A stretch of 9,891 nt of DNA from Clostridia bacterium (GCA_017414585.1 JAFQLN010000001.1:1-9891), one strand, 5' to 3'; numbered from the stretch's first letter, positions 1 to 6,639 are shown. The notes: generated by a model from the sequence alone, not told the origin. Translations and numbers: made by a program.

Positions 1-9
1 CCCATTTCC

Positions 10-14
10 GGAGG
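10..14 (+). promoter_or_regulatory. Ribosome binding site of fabF
   Basis: GGAGG lies seven bases before the fabF ATG and fixes that start. The 21 bases before fabF hold nothing else recognisable, so the operon promoter and any FapR- or FabT-type operator must lie upstream of the window. Confidence 0.85.
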
Positions 15-21
15 TATATTT

Positions 22-1269
22 ATGACTGAGAAAATCCGCAGAGTGGTTGTCACCGGCATCGGCGCTGTGACTCCGATCGGCAATGACATCCCCACCTGCT
101 TTGAAAATATGAAGAACGGTACCTGCGGCATCGCGCCCATTACCCTCTTCGATACATCCGATTATAAGGCAAAACTGGCGGCAGAAGTAAAAGACTTCGA
201 TCCCCGTCAGTATATGGAAAAATCCGATGTGCTCCGCTCCGACCGCTTTGCACAGTTCGCAGTCGCTTCTGCAGTGCAGGCGGCAGAGGACAGCGGCTTC
301 GCAGGTCACTACAATCCCGAACGGGTCGCTTGCATCTTCGGCAGCGGCATCGGCGGTATGCAGACCTTCGTCACCGAGCACGATAAGCTCCGCGATAAAG
401 GCCCGCGCCGTGTGTCCCCCCTGTTCGTCCCTATGATGATTCCCAATATGGCTGCCGGCATGATTGCGATCCGCTTCAACTGCCAGAATTCCGTCATGCC
501 CGCTGTCACCGCGTGTGCTTCCGGCTCCCATGCTGTCGGAGAAGCTATGCGCCTCATCCGCCACGGCTACGCGGACGCTGCCATCACCGGCGGTGCGGAA
601 GCCTCCATCACCGATATCGGCGTCGCAGGCTTTACCAATATGCAGGCACTCACCACAAGCGAAAATCCCGCAGAAGCATCCCTTCCTTTCGATAAACGCC
701 GCGCAGGATTTGTCATCGGTGAAGGCGCAGGCGCACTCGTACTCGAAGAATACGAACACGCAAAAGCACGCGGCGCAAAGATCTACGCGGAAATCTGCGG
801 ATACGGCTCTACGTGCGATGCATACCATATCACCGCTCCCAGACCGGATGCGGACGGCGGCGCACGCGCTATGAAAATCGCCATGGAAGAAGCCGGATAT
901 ACCGATGAAGATGTTGTCTACATCAACGCACACGGTACCGGTACGCCCCTCAATGACGCGGCGGAAACCGTGGCTGTCAAAAAAGCACTCGGCGAAGACG
1001 CGGCAAAGAGAGCGCATATCAGCTCTACCAAATCCATGACAGGTCATATGCTCGGCGCGGCAGGTGCTGTCGAAGCCCTCGCGTGCATCCTCGCTCTCAC
1101 CGAAGATGTCATCCCCCCCACCATCAACTTCCTCGAACCCGATCCGGACTGCGACCTCGACTGTACCCCGAATACGGCAAAAAAGGCAAAAATCACCCTC
1201 GCTCTCTCCAATTCTCTCGGCTTCGGCGGACATAACGCCTGCCTTGCCTTCCGCAGAATCGAAGAATGA
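22..1269 (+). CDS. fabF: Beta-ketoacyl-ACP synthase II (FabF)
   Basis: Condensing enzyme of type II fatty-acid synthesis in the cytoplasm. It joins malonyl-ACP to a growing acyl-ACP with loss of CO2. The 415 residues match the usual FabF length. The thiolase-fold catalytic set is visible: nucleophile Cys165 in TACASGSHA, His304 in NAHGTGTPLND, Lys337 in STKSMTGH and His342 in the same motif. The N-terminus RRVVVTGIGAVTPIG and the C-terminal SNSLGFGGHNA are typical. The two-histidine active site separates it from FabH (Cys-His-Asn). FabB is the alternative, but FabF is the usual form beside accB in Firmicutes. The stop overlaps an ATG in the accB frame and the probable accB start is 21 bases further on, so the two are very likely cotranscribed. 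Confidence 0.97.
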   Translation: MTEKIRRVVVTGIGAVTPIGNDIPTCFENMKNGTCGIAPITLFDTSDYKAKLAAEVKDFDPRQYMEKSDVLRSDRFAQFAVASAVQAAEDSGFAGHYNPERVACIFGSGIGGMQTFVTEHDKLRDKGPRRVSPLFVPMMIPNMAAGMIAIRFNCQNSVMPAVTACASGSHAVGEAMRLIRHGYADAAITGGAEASITDIGVAGFTNMQALTTSENPAEASLPFDKRRAGFVIGEGAGALVLEEYEHAKARGAKIYAEICGYGSTCDAYHITAPRPDADGGARAMKIAMEEAGYTDEDVVYINAHGTGTPLNDAAETVAVKKALGEDAAKRAHISSTKSMTGHMLGAAGAVEALACILALTEDVIPPTINFLEPDPDCDLDCTPNTAKKAKITLALSNSLGFGGHNACLAFRRIEE

Positions 1270-1289
1270 AGCATCCTTCGGAGAAAATT

Positions 1290-1724
1290 ATGATGAAAAA
1301 AGAAAATATCCGCAATTACGCACAGCTGATGAAAGAGCTGGATCTGTCCGCCCTCGAAATCACCGAAGGGGATAAGAGAATCCGGCTTGAAAGAAGTACG
1401 GTTCCCACACTCCAGACCGCTGTTGTCCCGACCGTACTCCCTACAGCAAACGTGCAGACCGATATCCCCGCACAGGAACAAATGCCCGCCGGCAAAGCCA
1501 TAAAATCCCCCATGGTCGGCGTCTTTTACCGCGCTCCCGCCGAAAACGCTGAACCGTTTGTCAAAGTCGGCGATACCGTCAAAAAAGGCGACGTCGTCGG
1601 GATTATCGAAGCAATGAAGCTCATGAATGAAGTCATCAGCGATGTGGACGGGGAAATCGAGGAAATCTGCGCCTCCAACGCCGAAGCTGTCGATTTCGGC
1701 AAAATCCTGATGAAAGTGAAATAA
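1290..1724 (+). CDS. accB: Biotin carboxyl carrier protein of acetyl-CoA carboxylase (AccB)
   Basis: Carries biotin between the biotin carboxylase (AccC) and carboxyltransferase (AccA/AccD) half-reactions. The C-terminal biotinyl domain has the signature EAMKLMNEV; Lys110 (from this start) is the biotinylation site. The segment GVFYRAPAENAEPFV just before it corresponds to the 'thumb' of bacterial BCCP. The N-terminal 25-30 residues are a charged helix, followed by a Pro/Thr/Ala/Val-rich flexible linker of about 35 residues. The start at 1290 is preferred because GGAG (1280-1283) precedes it by six bases. The adjacent ATG at 1293 is equally possible, and an ATG at 1266 overlaps the fabF stop but would add eight untypical residues. 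At 144 residues it is near the usual size of 150-160. The next gene, fabZ, is 395 bases away, which is unusual for this pair. Confidence 0.96.
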   Translation: MMKKENIRNYAQLMKELDLSALEITEGDKRIRLERSTVPTLQTAVVPTVLPTANVQTDIPAQEQMPAGKAIKSPMVGVFYRAPAENAEPFVKVGDTVKKGDVVGIIEAMKLMNEVISDVDGEIEEICASNAEAVDFGKILMKVK

Positions 1725-1780
1725 AGAGAATGGGATTTGGAAGAGAAGGTTAGATTTGAAGTTAACGATGTTTCAGCGAA

Positions 1781-1837
1781 TATACGATGGTTTCGGATAT
1801 ACGATCGTTTGGGATATAGATATACGATCGTTTCGGA
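1781..1837 (+). repeat. Short tandem repeat, 17-base unit
   Basis: Three copies of TATACGATSGTTTSGGA lie at 1781-1797, 1798-1814 and 1821-1837. A six-base insertion, TATAGA, separates the second from the third, and a partial fourth unit follows. The copies differ only at the two S (C/G) positions. Function unknown. Confidence 0.85.
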
Positions 1838-1841
1838 TATA

Positions 1842-1978
1842 CCCGTAGGGGAGGGGCTTGCTCCTCCCGGGAAAGAATCAGGTACGTACGTGATTTTATA
1901 AACAAATCGTCCGTAAAGATCATAAAATGCGGTTTATCCAAATCATTCGGCGGGGGGAGCAAGCCCCTCCCCTACCGG
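1842..1978. repeat. 28-base inverted repeat enclosing an 81-base loop
   Basis: The arms at 1842-1869 and 1951-1978 are reverse complements at 26 of 28 positions and centre on GGGGAGGGGCTTGCTCC. The loop contains a near-palindrome around TACGTA (about 1878-1897). The arms could form a long hairpin in the accB-fabZ transcript or in single-stranded DNA. No T-run follows the right arm closely enough for a standard terminator. Confidence 0.85.
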
Positions 1979-1984
1979 ATTTTT

Positions 1985-2068
1985 GATATTCCATCACCCA
2001 TCCCGAAGTTTGGATATTCCATCACTCGTTCCGGATTTTGGATATTTCTTCCCCTGTCACCCATGCAA
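1985..2068 (+). repeat. Tandem repeat, 28-base unit
   Basis: Units begin with GATATT at 1985, 2013 and 2041, exactly 28 bases apart. The first two are close copies (GATATTCCATCAC core). The third is diverged and runs into the right end of the element. Function unknown. Confidence 0.75.
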
Positions 2069-2119
2069 TAACTTCAAATTTACCACTCTTCCATTCCACA
2101 TAACCAACGAGGTACCCAT

Positions 2120-2545
2120 ATGAACCGCGAAGAAATCATGAAAATCCTCCCCCATAGGGATTCCATGCTCCTGCTCGATGAAGCCTATACCGACGAAAAC
2201 GGAACCGCACACGGAAAACTTACCATCAAAGGAACAGAATTCTTCCTCGACGGTCATTTTCCCTCGAATCCCATCGTCCCCGGCGTCATCCTCTGCGAAA
2301 TCCTCGCCCAGTCCGCGTGTGTCCTCCTCGCCGGCGACGTAAACGCGAAGAAAAATACCCTCTATACAGGACTCGATAAAGTCAAATTCAAACATCCCGT
2401 CCGCCCCGGCGATACCTTTGAAACTTCCGTGAAAATCGTGAAAAGCCGCCCGCCGTTCTATTTCTGCGAAGGCGAAGGCTATGTCGGCGATAAACTCTGC
2501 CTCAAAGCGGAATTCTCCTTCGCCGTAACCGATGCAGAAGGATAA
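2120..2545 (+). CDS. fabZ: 3-hydroxyacyl-ACP dehydratase (FabZ)
   Basis: Dehydrates (3R)-hydroxyacyl-ACP to trans-2-enoyl-ACP in the elongation cycle. The 141-residue hot-dog-fold protein has the N-terminal PHRDSMLLLDE motif. The catalytic pair is His46 in DGHFPSNPIVPGV and Glu60 in CEILAQSA, 14 residues apart as in known FabZ. The KVKFKHPVRPGDT stretch is also typical of the family. The long-chain dehydratase/isomerase FabA would have a different active-site context, so FabZ is favoured. The ATG is preceded by GAGG (2109-2112) at a seven-base spacing. The gene is isolated from accB by repeat element A and from accC by a 302-base spacer, so transcription from fabF must read through structured DNA, or an unrecognised promoter exists. 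Confidence 0.96.
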   Translation: MNREEIMKILPHRDSMLLLDEAYTDENGTAHGKLTIKGTEFFLDGHFPSNPIVPGVILCEILAQSACVLLAGDVNAKKNTLYTGLDKVKFKHPVRPGDTFETSVKIVKSRPPFYFCEGEGYVGDKLCLKAEFSFAVTDAEG

Positions 2546-2582
2546 GGAAGAAAAAAAGAAAAAACTATATCCCGCACTCTCT

Positions 2583-2601
2583 GAATGAGCGAAGCTCATT
2601 C
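2583..2601 (+). repeat. Perfect 8-bp hairpin in the fabZ-accC spacer
   Basis: GAATGAGC and GCTCATTC are separated by three bases. No T-tract follows, so it is not a standard terminator. The sequence just before it (AACTATATCCCGCAC, 2563-2577) recurs with one extra T at 4327-4342 in the accC-accD spacer, so it is probably part of a dispersed repeat. Confidence 0.7.
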
Positions 2602-2679
2602 TACGGCGTGGGCGAATGGGGTCTCGGTGGTCCCCATGAGCCGTATTAGAGATTTTCTGATCCTTTGGATTCAATACGG
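2602..2679 (+). other. Two mutually exclusive hairpins upstream of accC
   Basis: TACGGC (2602-2607) can pair with GCCGTA (2640-2645), enclosing an inner stem ATGGGG/CCCCAT (2616-2621 with 2632-2637). CCGTATT (2641-2647) can instead pair with AATACGG (2673-2679), enclosing GATCC-TTT-GGATT. The two options share 2641-2645, so only one can form at a time. This resembles a switch, but no ligand domain is recognised and it may simply be two fused palindromic repeats. Confidence 0.4.
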
Positions 2680-2775
2680 TGTCGGTCAGCTGAAGCTAAA
2701 ATGCTTTTTTCTCCCATCCCCCTCTGTATCATATCAACTGCACGTCATGTCCGTAACCAAAACGTGCGCCAGTCT

Positions 2776-2810
2776 AAAGTTTTTTGCGGAGCTTTTTTTC
2801 AAAAAAGCGA
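2776..2810 (+). repeat. Diverged short copy of the stem-loop repeat, before accC
   Basis: The core AAAGTTTTTTGCGGAGC is followed by a GCTTTTTT/AAAAAAGC hairpin (2791-2798 with 2801-2808). It resembles the first hairpin of the larger repeat at 4152-4326, with the same strand and the same AAAGTTTT lead-in, but lacks the later stems. Relationship is by similarity and is tentative. Confidence 0.5.
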
Positions 2811-2832
2811 CCCGTCCCCCCTTCCCTCAAAG

Positions 2833-2840
2833 AAAAGGAG
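2833..2840 (+). promoter_or_regulatory. Ribosome binding site deciding the accC start
   Basis: AAAAGGAG sits seven bases before the ATG at 2848. The reading frame stays open back to an ATG at 2665, but that extension would translate the repeat DNA and has no comparable site. Confidence 0.85.
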
Positions 2841-2847
2841 TATCGTC

Positions 2848-4152
2848 ATGTTCTCGAAAATACTTATCGCCAACCGCGGAGAGATCGCTGTCCGGATTAT
2901 CCGTGCGTGTAAGGAAATGGGCATTGCCACCGTCGCGGTGTATTCAGAAGCCGACCGGGGCGCACTGCACGTTGCACTTGCGGACGAAAGCTGCTGTATC
3001 GGCAGAGCGGAAGCGGGTGACTCCTACCTTAATGAAAACCGTATTATTTCCGCCGCACTCGTGACAGGCGCACAGGCGATTCATCCCGGGTACGGATTTT
3101 TGTCTGAAAATGCCCATTTTGCGGAACTTTGCCGTAAGAACGGTCTTGTTTTCATCGGACCGAGCGCAAAGAATATGGAGGAGATGAGCGATAAAGCCGT
3201 CCTCAAAAAACGGATGAAGGACGCCGGACTCGATGTCATCCCGGGAACCGACGTTTTGAGAGATGCGGAAGACGCTCTCGAACAGGCGGAAAAAATCGGA
3301 TACCCCGTGATGCTCAAAGCCTGCGCAGGCGGCGGCGGAAGAGGAATCCGGCTCGTCGAAAAAGAGGAAGATATGGAAAATGCCTTCCTTTCCGCAGTCG
3401 CTGAGGGCGAAAACGCATTTGCAGACGGTTCCGTCTATATGGAAAAGTACGTCTTCCCCGCACGGCACGTCGAAGTGCAGATCCTCGCCGATGAACAGGG
3501 GAACGTCGTCTGCCTCGGCGAACGCGACTGCTCCGTGCAGAGACATCACCAGAAACTCATCGAAGAAACACCCTCCCCAGCCGTCACTCCCGCCATGCGT
3601 AATGCACTCATCGAAAAAGTCATCCGCGCTATCAGAACCGTCGGCTATACGGGCGTCGGAACGCTCGAATTTTTGCTTGATAAAAGCGGACATATGTGGT
3701 TCATGGAAATGAACGTGCGGCTGCAGGTCGAACACTGCGTGACGGAAATGCTTACCCATATCGACCTCGTGAAATGGCAGATCCGTACCGCGTCCGGCAT
3801 CCCGCTCAGCTTTACACAGGAGTCCGTTAACTTCAAAGGCGCGGCGATTGAATGCAGAATCAACGCAGGCAAACCGGGGGAACTGAAAATGCTCCATGTG
3901 CCCGGCGGCCCGTTCGTGCGCTTTGATACATTCCTTACCGTAGGAACGCAGATTACTCCGTATTACGATTCCCTCGTCGGCAAACTGATCGTGTACGCCG
4001 GGACGAGAGAGGAAGCGATACGGAAAATGAAAGCCGCACTGTGCGAACTCGTCATCGACGGGATCGAGACGAATATTGAAGAACAGCTCAGAATTCTTGA
4101 AACGCCCGCCTTCGATGACGGAAGCTATGACCTCACGATTTTGGATAAGTAA
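2848..4152 (+). CDS. accC: Biotin carboxylase subunit of acetyl-CoA carboxylase (AccC)
   Basis: Carboxylates the biotin of AccB using ATP and bicarbonate. The 434 residues compare with a usual length near 450. The N-terminal domain opens KILIANRGEIAVRIIRA. In the ATP-grasp domain, Lys116, Lys157, the GGGGRG loop (161-166), His207, Lys236, Glu274, Glu287, Asn289, Arg291 and Arg337 correspond to the known ATP, bicarbonate and biotin residues, so it should be active. Two departures are visible. The usual NTRIQVEH reads NVRLQVEH (289-296). After ECRINA (335-340) the family's EDP-x3-F-x-PSPG segment is about seven residues shorter, reading GKPGELKMLHVPGG. The start follows a good ribosome site. 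Lysine codons are mostly AAA (17 of 23). A repeat begins at the stop codon. The pyruvate-carboxylase N-terminal half is excluded by length and context. Confidence 0.96.
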   Translation: MFSKILIANRGEIAVRIIRACKEMGIATVAVYSEADRGALHVALADESCCIGRAEAGDSYLNENRIISAALVTGAQAIHPGYGFLSENAHFAELCRKNGLVFIGPSAKNMEEMSDKAVLKKRMKDAGLDVIPGTDVLRDAEDALEQAEKIGYPVMLKACAGGGGRGIRLVEKEEDMENAFLSAVAEGENAFADGSVYMEKYVFPARHVEVQILADEQGNVVCLGERDCSVQRHHQKLIEETPSPAVTPAMRNALIEKVIRAIRTVGYTGVGTLEFLLDKSGHMWFMEMNVRLQVEHCVTEMLTHIDLVKWQIRTASGIPLSFTQESVNFKGAAIECRINAGKPGELKMLHVPGGPFVRFDTFLTVGTQITPYYDSLVGKLIVYAGTREEAIRKMKAALCELVIDGIETNIEEQLRILETPAFDDGSYDLTILDK

Positions 4153-4326
4153 AAGTTTAAGCTAAACTTTGTCCGCATAAAAGTTTTGGTCGAGCTTTTT
4201 CAAAAGCTCGTGGGGTTCAAAGGGGCAACGCCCCTTGTCGAGCTCCGCAGAGCTCGAAATACCCAAGACTTCTGATAAAGTTCCTTTTTTCGCTTCCTTT
4301 TTTCCTCGCTAAAGGAAAAAAGGAAG
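4152..4326 (+). repeat. Modular stem-loop repeat, full copy after accC
   Basis: The copy begins at the accC stop codon. In order it holds AAAGTTTA/TAAACTTT (4152-4159 with 4163-4170); stem 1 CGAGCTTTT/AAAAGCTCG (4191-4199 with 4202-4210); stem 2 AAGGGGC/GCCCCTT (4220-4226 with 4230-4236); stem 3 CGAGCTC/GAGCTCG with a CGCA loop (4239-4245 with 4250-4256); and stem 4 with 14 pairs around a CGCTAA loop (4293-4306 with 4313-4326). A second full copy lies on the minus strand at 6640-6798, with paired substitutions in stems 1-4. The remaining 80 bases before accD show nothing further except the short AACTATAT motif. Confidence 0.85.
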
Positions 4327-4406
4327 AACTATATTTCCGCACCTATCAAAAATCTATCCACCTGCCCTTGCAAAAACGTCAATAACCGAAAGGCAGACCA
4401 CCATCC

Positions 4407-5255
4407 ATGCCCTTTTTGAACTTTTTAAAACCGAAGAACGAACTCGAACAGGGCGGCCGCACATCCCTGCCCGTACAGGCGGACGACAGCGAGCCGGAGA
4501 AAACCTGTCCGAACTGCCATAAATCCATCCCGCTCTCCAGACTGTGGGCGAATCAGCATACCTGCTCCTGCGGATACCACTTCCGTATGAACGCTCGTCA
4601 GCGTATCTCCTTCATCGCCGATAAGGACTCCTTTACGGAACTCTTCGACGACGTGCTTCCCTCCGATCCCCTGTCGTTCCCCGGATATAAGGAAAAACTC
4701 GAAACCGTGCGAAGTGCTTCCGGGGAAAAAGAAGGCGTCATCTGCGGAAGCGCACAAATCGGCGGCATAGACTGCGCACTGTTCGTCATGGAACCGTATT
4801 TCATGATGGGCTCCATGGGAACTGCCGTCGGCGAACGCATTACCAGACTGTTTGAATACGCCGCGGAAAATAACCTCCCCGTCGTCGGCTATACCGTGTC
4901 CGGCGGCGCAAGAATGCAGGAAGGACTCTTCTCCCTCATGCAGATGGCGAAAACCAGCGGCGCTGTCGCACGTCACAGTGAAAAAGGACTGTTTTACCTC
5001 ACCGTGCTCACCGATCCCACAACGGGCGGCGTGACTGCCAGCTTCGCTATGGAAGGCGATATCATCCTCGCAGAACCCGGTGCCGTCGTCGGATTCGCAG
5101 GCGCGCGCGTCATCGAACAGACAACAAAAAAAGCCCTGCCCGATGGATTCCAGAAAGCGGAATTCGTGCTCGAACACGGCTTTGTCGATGCGATTGTCCC
5201 CCGACATAAACAGAAGGAAACCATCGCACGGCTCTTGAAGATGCATAAAATCTGA
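4407..5255 (+). CDS. accD: Acetyl-CoA carboxylase carboxyltransferase subunit beta (AccD)
   Basis: With AccA it transfers the carboxyl group from biotin to acetyl-CoA, giving malonyl-CoA. An N-terminal zinc ribbon (Cys34, Cys37, Cys53, Cys55) precedes a crotonase-fold domain. That domain contains [12 protein letters not shown], the oxyanion-hole stretch [23 protein letters not shown] and [11 protein letters not shown]. The 282 residues are normal for the family. The last zinc pair is C-x-C (TCSCGYHF) where AccD normally has C-x2-C (VCPKCGYHF pattern), so the ribbon is one residue short. GFAGARV replaces the common GFAGPRV. The ribosome site is weak (AAAGG at 4389-4393, 13 bases away), so translation may depend partly on coupling or on a non-consensus site. 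accA follows after 53 bases. Confidence 0.96.
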   Translation: MPFLNFLKPKNELEQGGRTSLPVQADDSEPEKTCPNCHKSIPLSRLWANQHTCSCGYHFRMNARQRISFIADKDSFTELFDDVLPSDPLSFPGYKEKLETVRSASGEKEGVICGSAQIGGIDCALFVMEPYFMMGSMGTAVGERITRLFEYAAENNLPVVGYTVSGGARMQEGLFSLMQMAKTSGAVARHSEKGLFYLTVLTDPTTGGVTASFAMEGDIILAEPGAVVGFAGARVIEQTTKKALPDGFQKAEFVLEHGFVDAIVPRHKQKETIARLLKMHKI

Positions 5256-5308
5256 AAAAGACCTCCCATATATCCTCATTCTAACTCCCAACGAAAGGAG
5301 CAAAACCC

Positions 5309-6091
5309 ATGACAGACACAACGCCCTATGAACGGGTGAAAGCCGCACGCAGCAGCAAACGCCCGACGGGGATTGACTATATCCGCCATATCTTCACCGA
5401 CTTTCTCGAACTGCACGGCGACCGCAGATACGCGGACGACAGCGCGATGATCGGCGGCGTGGCATACCTCGGCGAACGTCCCGTGACCGTCCTTGCGATC
5501 GAAAAAGGGCATACCGCCAAGGAACGCAGTGACCGCAAATTCGGCAATCCGCATCCGGAAGGATACCGCAAGGCTCTGCGGCTGATGAAGCAGGCTGAGA
5601 AATTCCGCCGTCCTGTGGTCTGCCTGATTGATACTTCCGGCGCGTACTGCGGCATCGGTGCCGAACAGCGCGGACAGGGGCAGGCGATTGCGGAAAATCT
5701 CATGACCATGATGCAGCTTGACGTCCCTGTGATTGCCATTCTCATCGGCGAAGGCGGAAGCGGCGGCGCACTTGCACTCGCTGTGGCAGACCGCGTGTGG
5801 ATGCTCGAAGGTGCGGTGTATTCCGTCATTTCTCCCGAAGGATGCGCAAGCATTCTCTGGAAGGACGCCGCGAAAGCCGATCTTGCCGCCGAAAGTCTGC
5901 GTCTGACAGCGGAGGATGCTCTTTCGTTCGGAATTGTCGAGCGGGTTCTCGGCGACAGCGATATCGGCACGCAGGAGTTCTACAACCGCATCCGCAACGA
6001 TCTCATCCAGACTTTGCAGACGCTCTCTGCCGACCGGAATCTGCTTGAGCACCGCTACGAACGCTTCCGCCGGTTCGGGAGAGATGTATGA
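5309..6091 (+). CDS. accA: Acetyl-CoA carboxylase carboxyltransferase subunit alpha (AccA)
   Basis: Partner of AccD in the alpha2-beta2 carboxyltransferase. The crotonase-fold landmarks are KFGNPHPEGYRKALRLMKQAEKF (78-100), DTSGAYCGIGAEQRGQGQAIAENL (108-131), GEGGSGGALALAVAD (147-161) and YSVISPEGCASILWKDAAKA (171-190). The acetyl-CoA-binding glycine-rich turns are intact. At 260 residues it lacks most of the N-terminal helical extension of the roughly 319-residue E. coli protein, a short form also known in other Firmicutes. DTSGAYCG replaces the E. coli-type DTPGAYPG. The start is set by AAAGGAG (5294-5300) eight bases upstream. It is the last gene of the operon and a hairpin terminator starts within ten bases of its stop. 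Confidence 0.97.
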   Translation: MTDTTPYERVKAARSSKRPTGIDYIRHIFTDFLELHGDRRYADDSAMIGGVAYLGERPVTVLAIEKGHTAKERSDRKFGNPHPEGYRKALRLMKQAEKFRRPVVCLIDTSGAYCGIGAEQRGQGQAIAENLMTMMQLDVPVIAILIGEGGSGGALALAVADRVWMLEGAVYSVISPEGCASILWKDAAKADLAAESLRLTAEDALSFGIVERVLGDSDIGTQEFYNRIRNDLIQTLQTLSADRNLLEHRYERFRRFGRDV

Positions 6092-6098
6092 AAAACGA

Positions 6099-6150
6099 AA
6101 AAATACGGCTGCTGTCCGGAAAAAATCCCGGAAAAGGCAGCCGTTTTTTG
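6099..6150. terminator. Bidirectional intrinsic terminator between accA and the convergent PH-domain gene
   Basis: ACGGCTGC (6105-6112) pairs with GCAGCCGT (6137-6144). An inner stem TCCGG/CCGGA lies at 6115-6119 and 6128-6132. A run of six T (6144-6149) follows on the plus strand. On the minus strand the A-rich 6091-6103 gives the matching U-rich tail. It lies in the 73 bases between two convergent stop codons, as expected for a shared terminator. Confidence 0.9.
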
Positions 6151-6164
6151 CTTTGAAAATTCGG

Positions 6165-6539
6165 TCAGTGCGCGTCACCGTCTTCGTCTTCGCCCATGTA
6201 CTCGCGCAGACCGACATAGCGTTCGTTGCGTGCTTCTTCCACCTTATCGGAGAGCAGCGTCCGTACTTCGCGGCTGGCGGGGATGTGAGCGATATCGAAT
6301 TCCGGCGTGGACTTGTCCGCTGTGCAGAGGTGGAGCGTTCCGAGACCGAAAAGCCGCTCCCAGAACGAACGCTTCAGCGTCACGTCCAGAATGCGGTACA
6401 GGCGGATTTCCTCCTCCTTCACGTTGAAAATGCCGCTTTTGATGAACAGCGATTTTTCCGTGAGCGAATAGGTGGTGAATGTCCACGGCAGACCGAAAAA
6501 AATGCGTTTTCTGTCGTGCCAGATTGAGCCTTCGTTCAT
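6165..6539 (-). CDS. Single-domain bacterial PH protein (bPH2/DUF304 type)
   Basis: A 124-residue protein with one bacterial pleckstrin-homology-like beta domain. The landmark run is TYSLTEKSLFIKSGIF (23-38), then EEIRLYRILDVTLKRS (43-58) and ERLFGLGTLHLCTAD (61-75), which match the bPH2 pattern Y-x-LT, I-x-L-x-RI and R-x-FG-x-GT. A conserved RGE-like helix region follows at about 88-104 and the tail is acidic (EDEDGD). No signal peptide or membrane helix is seen, unlike the multi-domain YdbS/YdbT membrane relatives. The start at 6539 is chosen because GGAGG (complement of 6545-6549) sits five bases upstream; a longer frame to 6584 lacks a site. The biochemical role is unknown for most such proteins. 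It may be cotranscribed with the upstream PHP gene through the stem-loop repeat, since no convincing promoter was found in 6550-6640. Confidence 0.85.
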   Translation of the reverse strand: MNEGSIWHDRKRIFFGLPWTFTTYSLTEKSLFIKSGIFNVKEEEIRLYRILDVTLKRSFWERLFGLGTLHLCTADKSTPEFDIAHIPASREVRTLLSDKVEEARNERYVGLREYMGEDEDGDAH

Positions 6540-6544
6540 GATAA

Positions 6545-6549
6545 CCTCC
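6545..6549 (-). promoter_or_regulatory. Ribosome binding site of the PH-domain gene
   Basis: The plus-strand CCTCC reads GGAGG on the minus strand, five bases before the ATG at 6539. It decides against the upstream in-frame start at 6584. Confidence 0.8.
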
Positions 6550-6639
6550 GGTTTGGTGTGGTAGTTTGGATGGGGGAGTTGCAATAAGGAAAATTTCCGA
6601 AATGCGACAGTTCGCTATTATGTTGAAACTGTTTGTTCG

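Larger units (their letters stand above)
1754..2079. mobile_element. MITE-like non-coding element A
   Basis: The stretch between accB and fabZ is bounded by an 11-base terminal inverted repeat, ATTTGAAGTTA at 1754-1764 and its complement at 2069-2079. Its last 31 bases (2051-2081) match 26 of 31 positions of the right end of the element at 8297-8566, so the two share a terminus family. Inside are a 17-base tandem repeat, a 28-base inverted repeat and a 28-base tandem repeat (listed separately). No transposase or convincing gene is present. No target-site duplication can be called with confidence. It could instead be a decayed composite of several palindromic repeats; mobility is an inference. 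Confidence 0.6.

Noticed and set aside
1762..1962. 66-codon minus-strand reading frame between accB and fabZ
   Set aside because: It translates the tandem and inverted repeats of element A, has no ribosome site and gives a low-complexity product unlike any family I know.
1781..2068. Possible CRISPR-like array
   Set aside because: The direct repeats are contiguous tandem units of 17 and 28 bases without unique spacers, and no cas gene is present.
2665..2847. N-terminal extension of accC to an ATG at 2665
   Set aside because: It covers repeat DNA, lacks a ribosome site, and the protein from 2848 already begins with the standard biotin carboxylase N-terminus after a good AAAAGGAG.
2585..3064. 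159-codon plus-strand frame beginning in the fabZ-accC spacer
   Set aside because: It starts within a hairpin repeat and then runs in the wrong frame of accC; no recognisable domain.
2944..3897. Long minus-strand open frame inside accC
   Set aside because: It is antisense to a strongly supported gene, Phe/His/Asp-rich, and has no domain or ribosome site. The similar long antisense frames within accD (4425-5348), accA (5276-6217) and the PHP gene (6932-7843) are rejected for the same reason.
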